Shown here: positions 1 to 6,643 of the stretch, piece after piece
Layout: every line of letters starts with the position of its first letter
Position numbering within the stretch: the stretch's first letter is position 1
Source of the DNA: Thioalkalivibrio nitratireducens
GTDB taxonomy: Bacteria; Pseudomonadota; Gammaproteobacteria; Ectothiorhodospirales; Ectothiorhodospiraceae
Reading direction: 5' to 3'
Assembly (NCBI GenBank): GCA_011390385.1
Contig: JAABSN010000183.1
Location: 1-6,805 of the forward strand
DNA: 6,805 nt
Translations under genes and position numbers: made by a program
Notes under the pieces: model-generated
The model's database searches: none
Told to the model about the DNA's origin: nothing
Seen by the model: only the letters and a program-made list of their open reading frames with translations

Positions 1-232
1 GCTTGTGCAACGCAAGCCGAAGGCCGCCGCGCAGCTTGTCCTCATCGAACGCAACCCGCTCTCCGCTGCGCTTCACCACCCGCGGCATGCTGAACTCGGC
101 TCGCTCGAAGGTGGTGAAACGGGCGCCACAGGCCTGGCATTCGCGGCGACGCCGGATCTGCTCCTGCTCGGAGCCGGCGGCACGCGAATCGACGACGCGG
201 GTATCGTCGGCGCCGCAGGCCGGGCAGCGCAT
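1..232 (-). CDS. nrdR: Transcriptional repressor NrdR, N-terminal part (cut by window edge)
   Basis: NrdR represses ribonucleotide reductase operons; it senses ATP/dATP through an ATP-cone and binds NrdR boxes through an N-terminal zinc ribbon. The 77 codons visible here begin [17 protein letters not shown]. They show the zinc-ribbon cysteines as two CxxC pairs (C3/C6 and C32/C35), the RRRR basic stretch at 27-30, and the family hallmark [11 protein letters not shown] followed by [19 protein letters not shown], which leads into the ATP-cone. The rest of the ATP-cone lies beyond base 1; the usual length is about 150-160 residues. The chosen ATG is 9 bases after the glyA stop and has AGGA about 7 bases upstream, overlapping the glyA stop region, so the two genes are almost certainly co-transcribed and perhaps translationally coupled. 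A riboflavin gene such as ribD often follows in proteobacteria, but it is not visible here. Identification is firm from sequence; function is from the family. Confidence 0.95.
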   Translation of the reverse strand, partial: MRCPACGADDTRVVDSRAAGSEQEQIRRRRECQACGARFTTFERAEFSMPRVVKRSGERVAFDEDKLRGGLRLALHK

Positions 233-241
233 CGTCCAGTC

Positions 242-1501
242 CTACTCGCCGGAATCGTACACCGGAAACCGGGCGCAGGCGTCAAGCACCTTGTTACGCA
301 CGGTCTCGATCACGGCGTGGTTCTCGTGATCGTCCAGCACATCGGCGATCCAGTTCGCGAGCTCGCGGCACTCCTGCTCGCCGAAACCGCGGGTGGTCAC
401 CGCCGGAGTGCCGATACGGATCCCGCTGGTTACAAACGGTGGCTGCGGATCGTTCGGAACAGAGTTCTTGTTCACGGTTATGTTGGCCGCACCCAGCGCC
501 GCATCGGCAGCCTTGCCGGTGATACCCTTGTCGATCAGGCTCAGCAGAAAGAGGTGGTTATCGGTGCCACCCGACACGACCTGGTAGCCGCGCTCGATCA
601 TGGTCGCCGCCATCGTGCGCGCGTTCGCAACAACCTGTCGCTGGTAGGCCAGGAACTCCGGCTCCATTGCCTCCTTGAATGCGACAGCCTGGGCGGCAAT
701 CACGTGCATCGCTGGTCCGCCCTGAGTGCCCGGAAAAACCGCAGACTGGAGCCTGCTCTCGATTTCCGGATTGGACCGCGCAAGGATCAGGCCGCCACGC
801 GGGCCACGCAACGTCTTGTGGGTAGTCGAGGTGACCACGTCGGCGTACGGTACGGGACTCGGGTAGACGTCGGCGGCAACCAACCCCGAAACGTGCGCCA
901 TGTCGACCATCAGGTAGGCGCCAACCATGTCTGCGATGGTCCGGAACCGCGACCAGTCCACGGTCCGCGAGTAGGCCGAGAATCCGGCCACGATCAGTTT
1001 GGGGCGATGTTCCAGTGCCAGCCGCTCGACCTGATCGTAGTCGATCAGCCCCTCGTCGTTGATGCCGTATTGAAACGACTTGTAAAGCGTGCCGGAGAAG
1101 TTGACTCCCAGGCCATGAGTCAGGTGCCCACCGTCGGCCAGCCCCATGCCCAGCAGCGTGTCGCCCGGAGCCAGCAAGGCCATGTAGACCGCTGCGTTGG
1201 CTTGCGAACCGGAGTGCGGCTGGACGTTCGCGTAGGCGGCGCCATAGAGCTTCTTCGCCCGCTCGATGGCGAGGTTCTCGGCAATGTCCACGTACTCGCA
1301 GCCACCGTAGTAACGCTTGCCCGGATAGCCCTCCGCGTACTTGTTGGTCAACACCGTCCCCTGCGCCTCCATCACCCGGGGGCTAGCGTAGTTTTCCGAG
1401 GCAATCAGCTCGATGTGTCTTTCCTGACGGCGCGATTCATTCTCGATTGCTGTCCATAGTTCGGGATCGTAGCCATTGATGCTCATTTCGTTGGAAAACA
1501 T
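242..1501 (-). CDS. glyA: Serine hydroxymethyltransferase
   Basis: This PLP-dependent cytosolic enzyme interconverts serine and tetrahydrofolate with glycine and 5,10-methylene-tetrahydrofolate, the main source of one-carbon units. The 419 residues match the usual length of about 417-420. Catalytic landmarks fall where they do in the E. coli enzyme: S35 in ELIASEN, Y55 and E57 in [16 protein letters not shown]126 in DGGHLTHG, D200 and H203 in VDMAHVSG, and the PLP-binding lysine K229 in [14 protein letters not shown]. The substrate-carboxylate arginine is R362 in SGIRIGTPA. The frame stays open upstream to 1735, but ATG 1501 is the right start: [16 protein letters not shown] is the family N-terminus and GGAG lies 8 bases before it. 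nrdR follows after 9 bases in the same direction, and the TRAP genes diverge upstream. No frameshift or missing residue is seen. Confidence 0.98.
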   Translation of the reverse strand: MFSNEMSINGYDPELWTAIENESRRQERHIELIASENYASPRVMEAQGTVLTNKYAEGYPGKRYYGGCEYVDIAENLAIERAKKLYGAAYANVQPHSGSQANAAVYMALLAPGDTLLGMGLADGGHLTHGLGVNFSGTLYKSFQYGINDEGLIDYDQVERLALEHRPKLIVAGFSAYSRTVDWSRFRTIADMVGAYLMVDMAHVSGLVAADVYPSPVPYADVVTSTTHKTLRGPRGGLILARSNPEIESRLQSAVFPGTQGGPAMHVIAAQAVAFKEAMEPEFLAYQRQVVANARTMAATMIERGYQVVSGGTDNHLFLLSLIDKGITGKAADAALGAANITVNKNSVPNDPQPPFVTSGIRIGTPAVTTRGFGEQECRELANWIADVLDDHENHAVIETVRNKVLDACARFPVYDSGE

Positions 1502-1509
1502 TGCGGAAA

Positions 1510-1513
1510 CTCC
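1510..1513 (-). promoter_or_regulatory. Ribosome binding site of glyA
   Basis: On the minus strand GGAG stands 8 bases before the ATG at 1501. It decides between this start and the longer open frame that would begin near 1735, which has no family similarity in its first 78 codons. Confidence 0.8.
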
Positions 1514-1549
1514 AGGGTAGAGATTCGTGAGGGAAAATCGGGGATGCGT

Positions 1550-1555
1550 AATATA
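1550..1555 (-). promoter_or_regulatory. Candidate -10 element of the glyA promoter
   Basis: Read on the minus strand this is TATATT, one mismatch from the sigma-70 consensus. It would give a leader of roughly 40 bases before the ATG. No good -35 lies at 16-18 bases: the hexamer at the 17-base position is CACAAA, and a TTGCCC is 21 bases away. The hexamer overlaps a 6-bp inverted repeat (CGTAAT at 1547-1552, ATTACG at 1560-1565), which may bind a regulator that compensates for the weak -35, or may be chance. Confidence 0.4.
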
Positions 1556-1733
1556 CTCGATTACGGACCATTTTGTGGGCAAAGCGGGAGGCCGGGTGTG
1601 ATCGCCGTGCTGGTCAGGCTGGGTCTGGGGCGGCTCCATGGCGCCTTCACACAGCGGTCTGCGCCGCGAGCCGGGGAAGCAAACCATTGCGCTGCACGAA
1701 AGCCCCACCTCTTGGCCACCGAAGATCACGGCC

Positions 1734-1754
1734 ATTTGCCATCAGCGGGCAAAT
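1734..1754. repeat. Perfect 7-7-7 inverted repeat, candidate operator of the TRAP operon
   Basis: ATTTGCC (1734-1740) is followed by seven bases and then its exact reverse complement GGCAAAT (1748-1754). It ends 49 bases before the start codon of the TAXI receptor gene. A 14-base centre-to-centre spacing is unlike the roughly one-helical-turn spacing of most dimeric repressors but is not excluded. No downstream T-run follows, so a terminator is unlikely. No regulator gene lies in the window, so which protein would bind is unknown. Confidence 0.4.
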
Positions 1755-1790
1755 CGCGCTTGAATCAGCGTTCCGGCACGAATCACCAAC

Positions 1791-1796
1791 GGAGGT
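1791..1796 (+). promoter_or_regulatory. Ribosome binding site of the TAXI receptor gene
   Basis: GGAGGT, a near-perfect Shine-Dalgarno sequence, is 7 bases before the ATG at 1804. It fixes the start there instead of at the upstream in-frame ATG at 1573, and the protein then begins directly with a signal peptide. Confidence 0.9.
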
Positions 1797-1803
1797 AACC
1801 GGG

Positions 1804-2790
1804 ATGCATCGATCAATCGCAGGCAGACTGCGCGCTGTCGCCGTCGCTTCCATCGTGGGGCTGGCGATGGCCTTGTCTGCCCAGGCCGACCAGCGTTTCA
1901 TCACCATCGGCACCGGAGGCGTCACAGGAGTCTACTACCCCACCGGGCAAAACATTTGCCGGCTCGTGAATCGCGACCAGGCCATGCACGGCATGCGTTG
2001 CAACGCCGAGAGCACCGGTGGTTCCGTCTTCAACCTGAACTCCATCTCGACCGGCGAAATGGACTTCGGGGTCGCACAATCCGACTGGCAGCATCACGCC
2101 TATCACGGTACCGACCGCTTCGCGGAACAGGGAGCCGACACCGAACTGCGAGCGGTGTTTTCGCTGCACCCCGAACCCTTCACTGTCGTTGTCCGCGCCG
2201 ACAGTGGCATCGAGACTTTCGATGACATCGTCGGCAAGCGGGTCAATGTCGGCAATCCGGGCTCCGGGCAGCGCGGCACCGCCGAGCGGCTGATGGCGGA
2301 GTACGGCTGGAGCATGGATGACTTCTCGCTGGCCTCGGAACTGCCCTCCCGCGAGCAGGGCCAGGCGCTCTGCGACAACCGCATCGACGTGATCCTGTTC
2401 ACCGTCGGTCACCCGTCGGCCGCGATCCAGGAGCCGATCGCCACCTGTGGAGCCCGGATCGTTTCGGTGTCCGGCCCCGTGGTGGACAAGCTGGTCGACG
2501 AAACGCCCTATTATTTCCGCGCCACGCTGCCGGCCGGCATGTACCCGGGGCAGGACAACGAAATCGAGACCTTCGGCGTCGGCGCGACCCTGGTCACCTC
2601 GACCCGGACCAGCGACAACGCGGTCTACCACCTGACCCGCGCGGTGTTCGAGAACTTCAGCACGTTCAAGGGCATGCACCCGGCGTTCGCGGTGCTGGAG
2701 CCCGAGAACATGATCCGCCAGGGCCTGTCCGCGCCGATGCACGAGGGAGCGCTTCGCTACTACCGCGAAGCCGGGATGATGCAGGACTGA
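1804..2790 (+). CDS. TRAP transporter solute receptor, TAXI family
   Basis: This is a periplasmic substrate-binding protein that delivers its ligand to the fused TRAP permease encoded next. The 328 residues start with a signal peptide: basic MHRSIAGRLR, a hydrophobic core at about 11-26, and a likely cleavage after LSAQA (A28). The mature protein opens with the TAXI signature FITIGTGGVTGVYYPTGQNI (32-51). It continues with ESTGGSVFNLNSISTGEMDFGVAQSD (69-94), the hinge-region stretch ETFDDIVGKRVNVGNPGSGQRGTAE (137-161) and LCDNRIDVILFTVGHPSAAIQE (189-210), all typical of this family. Length is normal. Characterised TAXI proteins bind glutamate, glutamine or 2-oxoglutarate; the ligand here cannot be read from sequence. 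It is the first gene of a two-gene unit, 23 bases before the permease. The strong ribosome site compared with the weak one of the permease fits higher expression of the soluble receptor. Confidence 0.95.
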   Translation: MHRSIAGRLRAVAVASIVGLAMALSAQADQRFITIGTGGVTGVYYPTGQNICRLVNRDQAMHGMRCNAESTGGSVFNLNSISTGEMDFGVAQSDWQHHAYHGTDRFAEQGADTELRAVFSLHPEPFTVVVRADSGIETFDDIVGKRVNVGNPGSGQRGTAERLMAEYGWSMDDFSLASELPSREQGQALCDNRIDVILFTVGHPSAAIQEPIATCGARIVSVSGPVVDKLVDETPYYFRATLPAGMYPGQDNEIETFGVGATLVTSTRTSDNAVYHLTRAVFENFSTFKGMHPAFAVLEPENMIRQGLSAPMHEGALRYYREAGMMQD

Positions 2791-2813
2791 CCGCTTCCGG
2801 CAGCTTCTGACAC

Positions 2814-5546
2814 ATGATCGGCGAGCGCAGGAGCCGGGAGATCAGCCCGGCCGAGACCGAGGCGCTGGTCGAACACATGGAAACCGGGGCGCGTCGCCCC
2901 GGTTCTTCGACCCGACTGCTCATCTACCTGACGGCCCTGAGCTGGTCGCTGTTCCAGCTCTGGATCGTCTCGCCACTGCCCTACTCACTGGGTTTCGGAG
3001 TCGTTCCCGAGACCCAGGCGCGATCGATCCATCTCGCCTTCGCGGTCTTCCTCGCGTTCCTGCTATTCCCGGCGCGCCGTCCTTCGGCGCGTGGGCCGCA
3101 TCTCGCAGCAGCCTTCTATCTGATCCTCGGGCTCGGGCTCTGGCTGCTGGCGTGGCAACAACACCAGTCCGGACAACCCTGGGTCCCGGTCTACCTGCTG
3201 ATGGGGGCAACCACCATTGCACTGGCCTGGCCCACCTGGCGGGTGGCAGCACTGGAGCGTATCCCGACAGTGGACTGGCTGCTGGGGCTCGCAGCGGCCT
3301 TCGCGGCGGGCTACCTGTTCCTGTTCCATCAGGAACTGGCCCAGCGCCCGGGCCTGCCGCAATTCGCGGACATGCTCGCGGCCGGCATCGGAATGCTGCT
3401 ACTTCTGGAGGCCACTCGCCGCGTGCTCGGACCGGCCCTGATGGTCATCGCCGGAATCTTTCTCATCTACACCTTTGCCGGCCCATGGATGCCCGACATG
3501 CTGGCGCACCGCGGCGCATCATTCGGCCGGGCGATGTCGCAGCAGTGGCTGTCCAACGAAGGGGTGTTCGGCATTGCCCTGGGCGTGTCCACCAGTTTCG
3601 TATTCCTGTTCGTGCTCTTCGGCGCCTTGCTGGAACGCGCGGGCGCCGGTGGTTATTTCATCCGGGTCGCCTTTTCGCTCCTGGGGCACTTGCGCGGCGG
3701 CCCCGCCAAGGCCGCGGTGGTCGCATCCGGGCTGACTGGTGTGGTCTCCGGCTCCTCGATTGCCAACGTGGTGACCACCGGCACTTTCACCGTGCCACTG
3801 ATGAAACGTACCGGATTCTCGAGCGCCAAGGCGGGCGCGGTGGAGGTGGCGAGCTCCGTCAACGGCCAGTTGATGCCGCCGGTGATGGGCGCGGCCGCGT
3901 TCCTGATGGTCGAATACGTCGGCATTCCCTACGTGGAGGTGATCAGGCACGCGTTCCTGCCGGCACTGATCGCCTACATCGCGCTTCTCTATATCGTGCA
4001 CCTGGAAGCGATGAAGGCCGGATTGCAGGGCCTGCCCCGGCGCCACCCGACCGGCCCGGCGCGCGGTCTGTTGAACCTGGGCCTGTCGGCCAGCGGCGTG
4101 CTGGTGCTCGCTGGCATCGTTTACCATGGTCTGGGCTGGATCAAGACCGTCGCCGGCGAGCACTCGTTCTGGGTGATCGGTACCTTGATCGGAGCGACCT
4201 ATCTCCTGCTCCTGTGGCTGGCGAGCCGCGTCCCCGATGCGGAAGCGGAAATGGACCCGAACATCACCGAGGTTCCTGATCCGGGTCCGACTATCCGCGG
4301 CGGTCTGCACTTCCTGCTGCCGGTGGTGGTTCTGGTTTGGGCACTGGTGGTGGAACGACTGTCACCCGGTCTGTCGGCCTTCTGGGCGGTCCTGTTCCTG
4401 GTCGGGATCCTGTTGACCCAACGCCCGTTGACCGCATTCTTCCGCGGCCACGGAAACTATCGCCGCGCCGTTGCCGACGGAATCGTGGAACTCGGGGACG
4501 GCCTGGTGCAGGGGGCGCGCAACATGATCGGCATCGGCGTCGCAACCGCCGCCGCGGGGATCATCGTCGGCACGGTCGCGATGACAGGCATCGGCCTGGT
4601 GATGACCGACCTGGTCGAGCTGCTCTCCGGCGGCAACCTGATGCTGATGCTGCTGCTGACCGCAGTGATCTGCCTGGTCCTGGGCCTCGGACTGCCGACC
4701 ACCGCGAACTACATCATCGTCGCCACGCTGATGGCGCCGGTGATCGTCGACCTCGGGGCACAGAACGAATTGCTGATCCCATTGATCGCCGCGCACCTGT
4801 TCGTGTTCTATTTCGGCATCATGGCCGATGTCACGCCACCAGTGGGGCTGGCCTCGTTCGCCGCTGCCGCAGTCGCGCGCGCGGACCCGATCCGCACCGG
4901 CATCCAGGCCTTCTGGTACAGCCTGCGCACCGTTACCCTGCCCTTCGTGTTCGTGTTCAACACCCAGTTACTGCTGATCGGCGTCGATAGCCTGTGGCAG
5001 TTGGGGCTGACGTTCTTCGGGTCACTTGCGGGCATCCTGGTATTTGCCGCCGCTACCCAGCACTTCCTGCTGATACGCAACCGCGTCTGGGAGACCGCGC
5101 TGCTGTTGCTGGTCGCATTGACGCTGCTCGTTCCCGGCGTCTGGATGGACCAGATCCATCCGCCGCTGGCATCATTGCCCGCCACCGAAATCGAAGCCAT
5201 CGCCGCGGCAGCGCCCGGACAGGGCCACCTGCGGCTGGACGTTTCAGGCTACGATCTGGACGGCGAGGAAGTCATCCGCAGAGTGATGCTGCCACTGGGC
5301 GACCCGGCCCCCGGACGCGAGCGGCTGACCGCCGCCGGACTCGGCCTGATGACCCTCGGCGACCAGGTCAGCGTCAGCTTCGTGCGTTTCGGCAGCCCCG
5401 CCGAACGCCTCGGAATCGAGAGCGGCGCCCGGGTAACCAACGTCCTCGTGCCTGCGGACCGCCCGGCCCCCGAGTGGTTCTTCGTTCCCGCGCTCCTGCT
5501 GCTGGCAGTCATCGCCCGGAATCAGCAACGCCGAAAAACGCCTTAA
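2814..5546 (+). CDS. TRAP transporter fused permease (DctQ-DctM, 4TM/12TM) with C-terminal DUF3394
   Basis: This inner-membrane secondary transporter works with the TAXI receptor just upstream and takes up the bound solute using an ion gradient. The 910 residues begin with a short soluble N-terminus ending in [13 protein letters not shown], similar to the tail before TM1 in this family. A DctQ-like part (about 32-220, several TM segments) is fused to a DctM-like part (about 205-720). DctM hallmarks are [19 protein letters not shown] (312-330), [17 protein letters not shown] (349-365), [18 protein letters not shown] (623-640) and [17 protein letters not shown] (667-683). From about 725 a DUF3394-like extension follows: a TM at about 761-775, a soluble stretch with a PDZ-like [16 protein letters not shown] (859-874), a final TM at 888-901 and a basic tail. 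A stop codon directly precedes the ATG in frame, and no clear Shine-Dalgarno is seen. The stop overlaps that of the convergent dodecin gene by 4 bases. The ion and substrate are unknown. Confidence 0.95.
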   Translation: MIGERRSREISPAETEALVEHMETGARRPGSSTRLLIYLTALSWSLFQLWIVSPLPYSLGFGVVPETQARSIHLAFAVFLAFLLFPARRPSARGPHLAAAFYLILGLGLWLLAWQQHQSGQPWVPVYLLMGATTIALAWPTWRVAALERIPTVDWLLGLAAAFAAGYLFLFHQELAQRPGLPQFADMLAAGIGMLLLLEATRRVLGPALMVIAGIFLIYTFAGPWMPDMLAHRGASFGRAMSQQWLSNEGVFGIALGVSTSFVFLFVLFGALLERAGAGGYFIRVAFSLLGHLRGGPAKAAVVASGLTGVVSGSSIANVVTTGTFTVPLMKRTGFSSAKAGAVEVASSVNGQLMPPVMGAAAFLMVEYVGIPYVEVIRHAFLPALIAYIALLYIVHLEAMKAGLQGLPRRHPTGPARGLLNLGLSASGVLVLAGIVYHGLGWIKTVAGEHSFWVIGTLIGATYLLLLWLASRVPDAEAEMDPNITEVPDPGPTIRGGLHFLLPVVVLVWALVVERLSPGLSAFWAVLFLVGILLTQRPLTAFFRGHGNYRRAVADGIVELGDGLVQGARNMIGIGVATAAAGIIVGTVAMTGIGLVMTDLVELLSGGNLMLMLLLTAVICLVLGLGLPTTANYIIVATLMAPVIVDLGAQNELLIPLIAAHLFVFYFGIMADVTPPVGLASFAAAAVARADPIRTGIQAFWYSLRTVTLPFVFVFNTQLLLIGVDSLWQLGLTFFGSLAGILVFAAATQHFLLIRNRVWETALLLLVALTLLVPGVWMDQIHPPLASLPATEIEAIAAAAPGQGHLRLDVSGYDLDGEEVIRRVMLPLGDPAPGRERLTAAGLGLMTLGDQVSVSFVRFGSPAERLGIESGARVTNVLVPADRPAPEWFFVPALLLLAVIARNQQRRKTP

Positions 5547-5755
5547 CTTTCTTCCATGCGGAAACCAACCTTGACCGTTACCTGCCAATGCGCGATCGTG
5601 CCTTCCTCGATGTGGCCGCGGGTCTCGACGACCTGAAACCAGTCCATGTGGCGGATGCTCTTCGCGGCCCGTGCGATGGCGGCACGGACAGCGTCGTCGG
5701 TACCACTGGTCGAGGAACCGGTGAGTTCAATGGTCTTGTACACATGTTCGGACAT
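5543..5755 (-). CDS. Dodecin, flavin-binding storage protein
   Basis: Dodecins form hollow cytosolic dodecamers that bind flavin dimers (FMN, FAD or riboflavin, depending on species) and are thought to buffer free flavin and limit photo-oxidative damage. The product is 70 residues, the normal size. It starts [15 protein letters not shown], followed by the single helix [15 protein letters not shown] (20-34) and the strands [13 protein letters not shown] and [13 protein letters not shown]. The flavin-stacking tryptophan W39 and the glutamine Q58 have the same 19-residue separation as W36 and Q55 of the Halobacterium salinarum protein. ATG 5755 is chosen because the family sequence starts there and AAGGAGA precedes it; the open frame continues upstream to 5803 without similarity. 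It converges on the TRAP permease, sharing TTAA for both stop codons, and diverges from the DUF302 gene. A link to nrdR and possible riboflavin genes is only suggestive. Confidence 0.95.
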   Translation of the reverse strand: MSEHVYKTIELTGSSTSGTDDAVRAAIARAAKSIRHMDWFQVVETRGHIEEGTIAHWQVTVKVGFRMEES

Positions 5756-5760
5756 GGTGT

Positions 5761-5767
5761 TCTCCTT
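5761..5767 (-). promoter_or_regulatory. Ribosome binding site of the dodecin gene
   Basis: AAGGAGA on the minus strand lies 5 bases before ATG 5755. It decides the short start over the upstream in-frame ATG at 5803. Confidence 0.85.
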
Positions 5768-5781
5768 GATGGTTGGGTCGG

Positions 5782-5830
5782 ATTGTCCGCGTTCGTGGGC
5801 CATACGTAACGTTCGATACTGGCGGACAAT
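5782..5830. repeat. 9-bp inverted repeat upstream of dodecin
   Basis: ATTGTCCGC (5782-5790) and its exact reverse complement GCGGACAAT (5822-5830) are separated by 31 bases. They flank the stretch where the dodecin promoter would be expected, which includes TACGTA at 5811-5816. The spacing is about four helical turns centre to centre, so a dimeric or looping regulator could bind, but one arm pair is thin evidence. I could not identify a convincing -35/-10 pair for dodecin. Confidence 0.35.
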
Positions 5831-5952
5831 TACGCGCAGGGTCGCCGATCAAGGCGGGAAAACCTGCTGCAAACCTGCCCCGGGCCCGGCCGAACGGTCT
5901 GGCAAGCCGCTTCCCCTATAGCCCACCGGCTGTCTGGCTCTTGAGAGTGTAG

Positions 5953-5979
5953 TCGGTCAGAATCCCAGTCGCTGACCGA
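5953..5979. repeat. 8-bp inverted repeat in the leader of the DUF302 gene
   Basis: TCGGTCAG (5953-5960) is followed by 11 bases and then its exact reverse complement CTGACCGA (5972-5979). It ends 68 bases before the DUF302 start codon. A second, smaller one (CGGCC-GCT-GGCCG, 5988-6000) follows it. No T-run follows, so this is not a classic intrinsic terminator; an operator or a structured 5' leader is possible. Confidence 0.35.
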
Positions 5980-6035
5980 TCAATCGTCGGCCGCTGGCCG
6001 CCAATGAGCGCTTGCATCTTCATTGAAACACTGAC

Positions 6036-6040
6036 GAGGA
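6036..6040 (+). promoter_or_regulatory. Ribosome binding site of the DUF302 gene
   Basis: GAGGA is 7 bases before ATG 6048, a normal spacing. It supports the start, which also begins the family similarity. Confidence 0.8.
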
Positions 6041-6047
6041 CACCAAA

Positions 6048-6440
6048 ATGTACGGATTCAACGTGACACTGAAAACCACCTTCGCCGAAGCGATCGATCG
6101 CGCGAAGGATGCACTGGCCACCGAGGGATTCGGAGTCCTGAGCGAGATCGACGTGGCCGGCACACTGAAGAAGAAGCTGGACCTCGACCGCCGTCCCTAC
6201 CACATCCTGGGTGCCTGCAACCCGAAACTGGCCAGCCAGGCACTGGACCACGACCCCGATATCGGCCTTCTCCTGCCGTGCAATGTCGTCGTTCGCGAGG
6301 AGGAAAACGGCGAGATCACCGTCGGCTTCATGGACCCGGTGGCCGTTCTCGGACTCGTCGACAAGGAGGGCATCGAGGAACTGGCTCAGGATGTCCGCAG
6401 CCGGATGGAGCGCGTTCGGGACCTGCTGATCTCCGTGTGA
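6048..6440 (+). CDS. DUF302 domain-containing protein
   Basis: A 130-residue protein consisting of one DUF302 domain, whose function is not established. Family features are the N-terminal strand YGFNVTLKTTFAEAIDRAKDAL (2-23), the core GFGVLSEIDVAGTLKKKLDL (27-46), then RPYHILGACNPKLASQAL (49-66) and IGLLLPCNVVVREEENGEITV (72-92), and the motif FMDPVAVL (94-101). Two cysteines typical of the family are present, C57 in GACNP and C78 in LLPCNV. No signal peptide or membrane segment is seen, so it is probably cytosolic. Length is normal for the single-domain form. It is transcribed away from dodecin, with a 292-bp spacer holding inverted repeats at 5782-5830 and 5953-5979. It appears to stand alone: no gene follows in the same direction for at least 365 bases, and no T-tailed hairpin terminator is evident after the stop. 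Confidence 0.93.
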   Translation: MYGFNVTLKTTFAEAIDRAKDALATEGFGVLSEIDVAGTLKKKLDLDRRPYHILGACNPKLASQALDHDPDIGLLLPCNVVVREEENGEITVGFMDPVAVLGLVDKEGIEELAQDVRSRMERVRDLLISV

Positions 6441-6541
6441 GTCGCCCCATTTGCGCCCGAATGGTTTGCCCGGTCCGCTGAGGGTCGGCACTGCATTCGC
6501 GCCGCCTTCCGAACTCGCGTGATCGTGACGAGGGTGTGTTG

Positions 6542-6575
6542 TTGGGATTGACACTGGTTTCTTTTATGATTTAGT
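6542..6575 (+). promoter_or_regulatory. Candidate sigma-70 promoter(s) reading into the palindrome
   Basis: Two overlapping pairings are visible in a locally AT-rich stretch. One is TTGGGA (6542-6547), a 17-base spacer, then TATGAT (6565-6570, 5 of 6 consensus bases). The other is a perfect TTGACA (6548-6553), a 16-base spacer, then TTTAGT (6570-6575, 4 of 6). Either would start transcription at about 6577-6583, inside the left arm of the inverted repeat, with no coding sequence downstream in the window. AT-rich sequence in a GC-rich genome can look promoter-like by chance. Confidence 0.45.
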
Positions 6576-6643
6576 GGGCCATGCGGAAAGTTCGGTGCTT
6601 CTGGCGAAGCGATCTGGTACCGAACTTTCCGCATGGCCCACTA
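6572..6643. repeat. Perfect 25-bp inverted repeat with 22-nt loop (TA-bounded palindrome)
   Basis: The left arm (6572-6596) begins TAGTGGGCCATGCGG and ends GTTCGGT. The right arm (6619-6643) is its exact reverse complement, running from ACCGAAC to GGCCCACTA. The 22-base loop itself holds a small hairpin, GCTTC-TGGC-GAAGC (6597-6610). Because TA is self-complementary, the outer TA on each side could equally be a duplicated TA target site, leaving a 68-bp element with 23-bp arms. No T-run follows on either strand, so it does not look like an intrinsic terminator. No transposase is nearby. It may be a miniature inverted-repeat element, a dispersed palindrome, or the template of a hairpin RNA. 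The repeat itself is certain; its nature is not. Confidence 0.9.

Larger units (their letters stand above)
1502..1803. other. Divergent intergenic control region between glyA and the TRAP operon
   Basis: About 300 bases with no convincing gene. Short open frames cross it on both strands but resemble no family I know, and the strong ribosome sites at each end place the real starts at 1501 (minus) and 1804 (plus). It must hold the promoters of both divergent units. A TATATT hexamer for glyA and a 7-7-7 inverted repeat on the TRAP side are listed separately. I see no recognisable glycine-riboswitch core, though I cannot fold the region. Confidence 0.7.

Noticed and set aside
5..1459. A 484-codon open frame on the plus strand, antisense to nrdR and glyA
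   Set aside because: It lies opposite two certain genes, and its composition (many R, H, V, G) is what antisense reading of GC-rich coding DNA gives. It has no ribosome site and no family similarity that I recognise.
1502..1735. A longer N-terminus for glyA
   Set aside because: The 78 extra residues have no family similarity. The family N-terminus and a GGAG at correct spacing are at 1501.
1573..1803. A longer N-terminus for the TAXI receptor
   Set aside because: It would bury the signal peptide inside the protein and ignore the GGAGGT at 1791-1796.
1813..2742. A 309-codon open frame antisense to the TAXI receptor gene
   Set aside because: It is a mirror of a well-supported gene. Its low-complexity His/Arg/Gly-rich product shows no domain.
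3152..4279. A 375-codon frame inside the permease gene in another plus-strand phase
   Set aside because: The permease frame is certain from its motifs. This product is an Arg/Gly/Pro-rich shadow without transmembrane or domain character.
5554..5564. An 11-base match (CCATGCGGAAA) between the dodecin 3' end and the palindrome arm, possibly a second copy
   Set aside because: Matches of this length are expected by chance among all pairs in 6.8 kb, and the dodecin copy is ordinary coding sequence for the conserved C-terminus.
5880..5889. The 10-bp palindrome CCGGGCCCGG between dodecin and DUF302
   Set aside because: A pure G/C palindrome of this length is common in GC-rich DNA, and nothing nearby supports a role.
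6572..6643. The palindrome as the intrinsic terminator of the DUF302 gene
   Set aside because: It starts 131 bases after the stop codon and has no T-run after the stem on either strand. Its 25-bp stem is also much longer than typical terminators.
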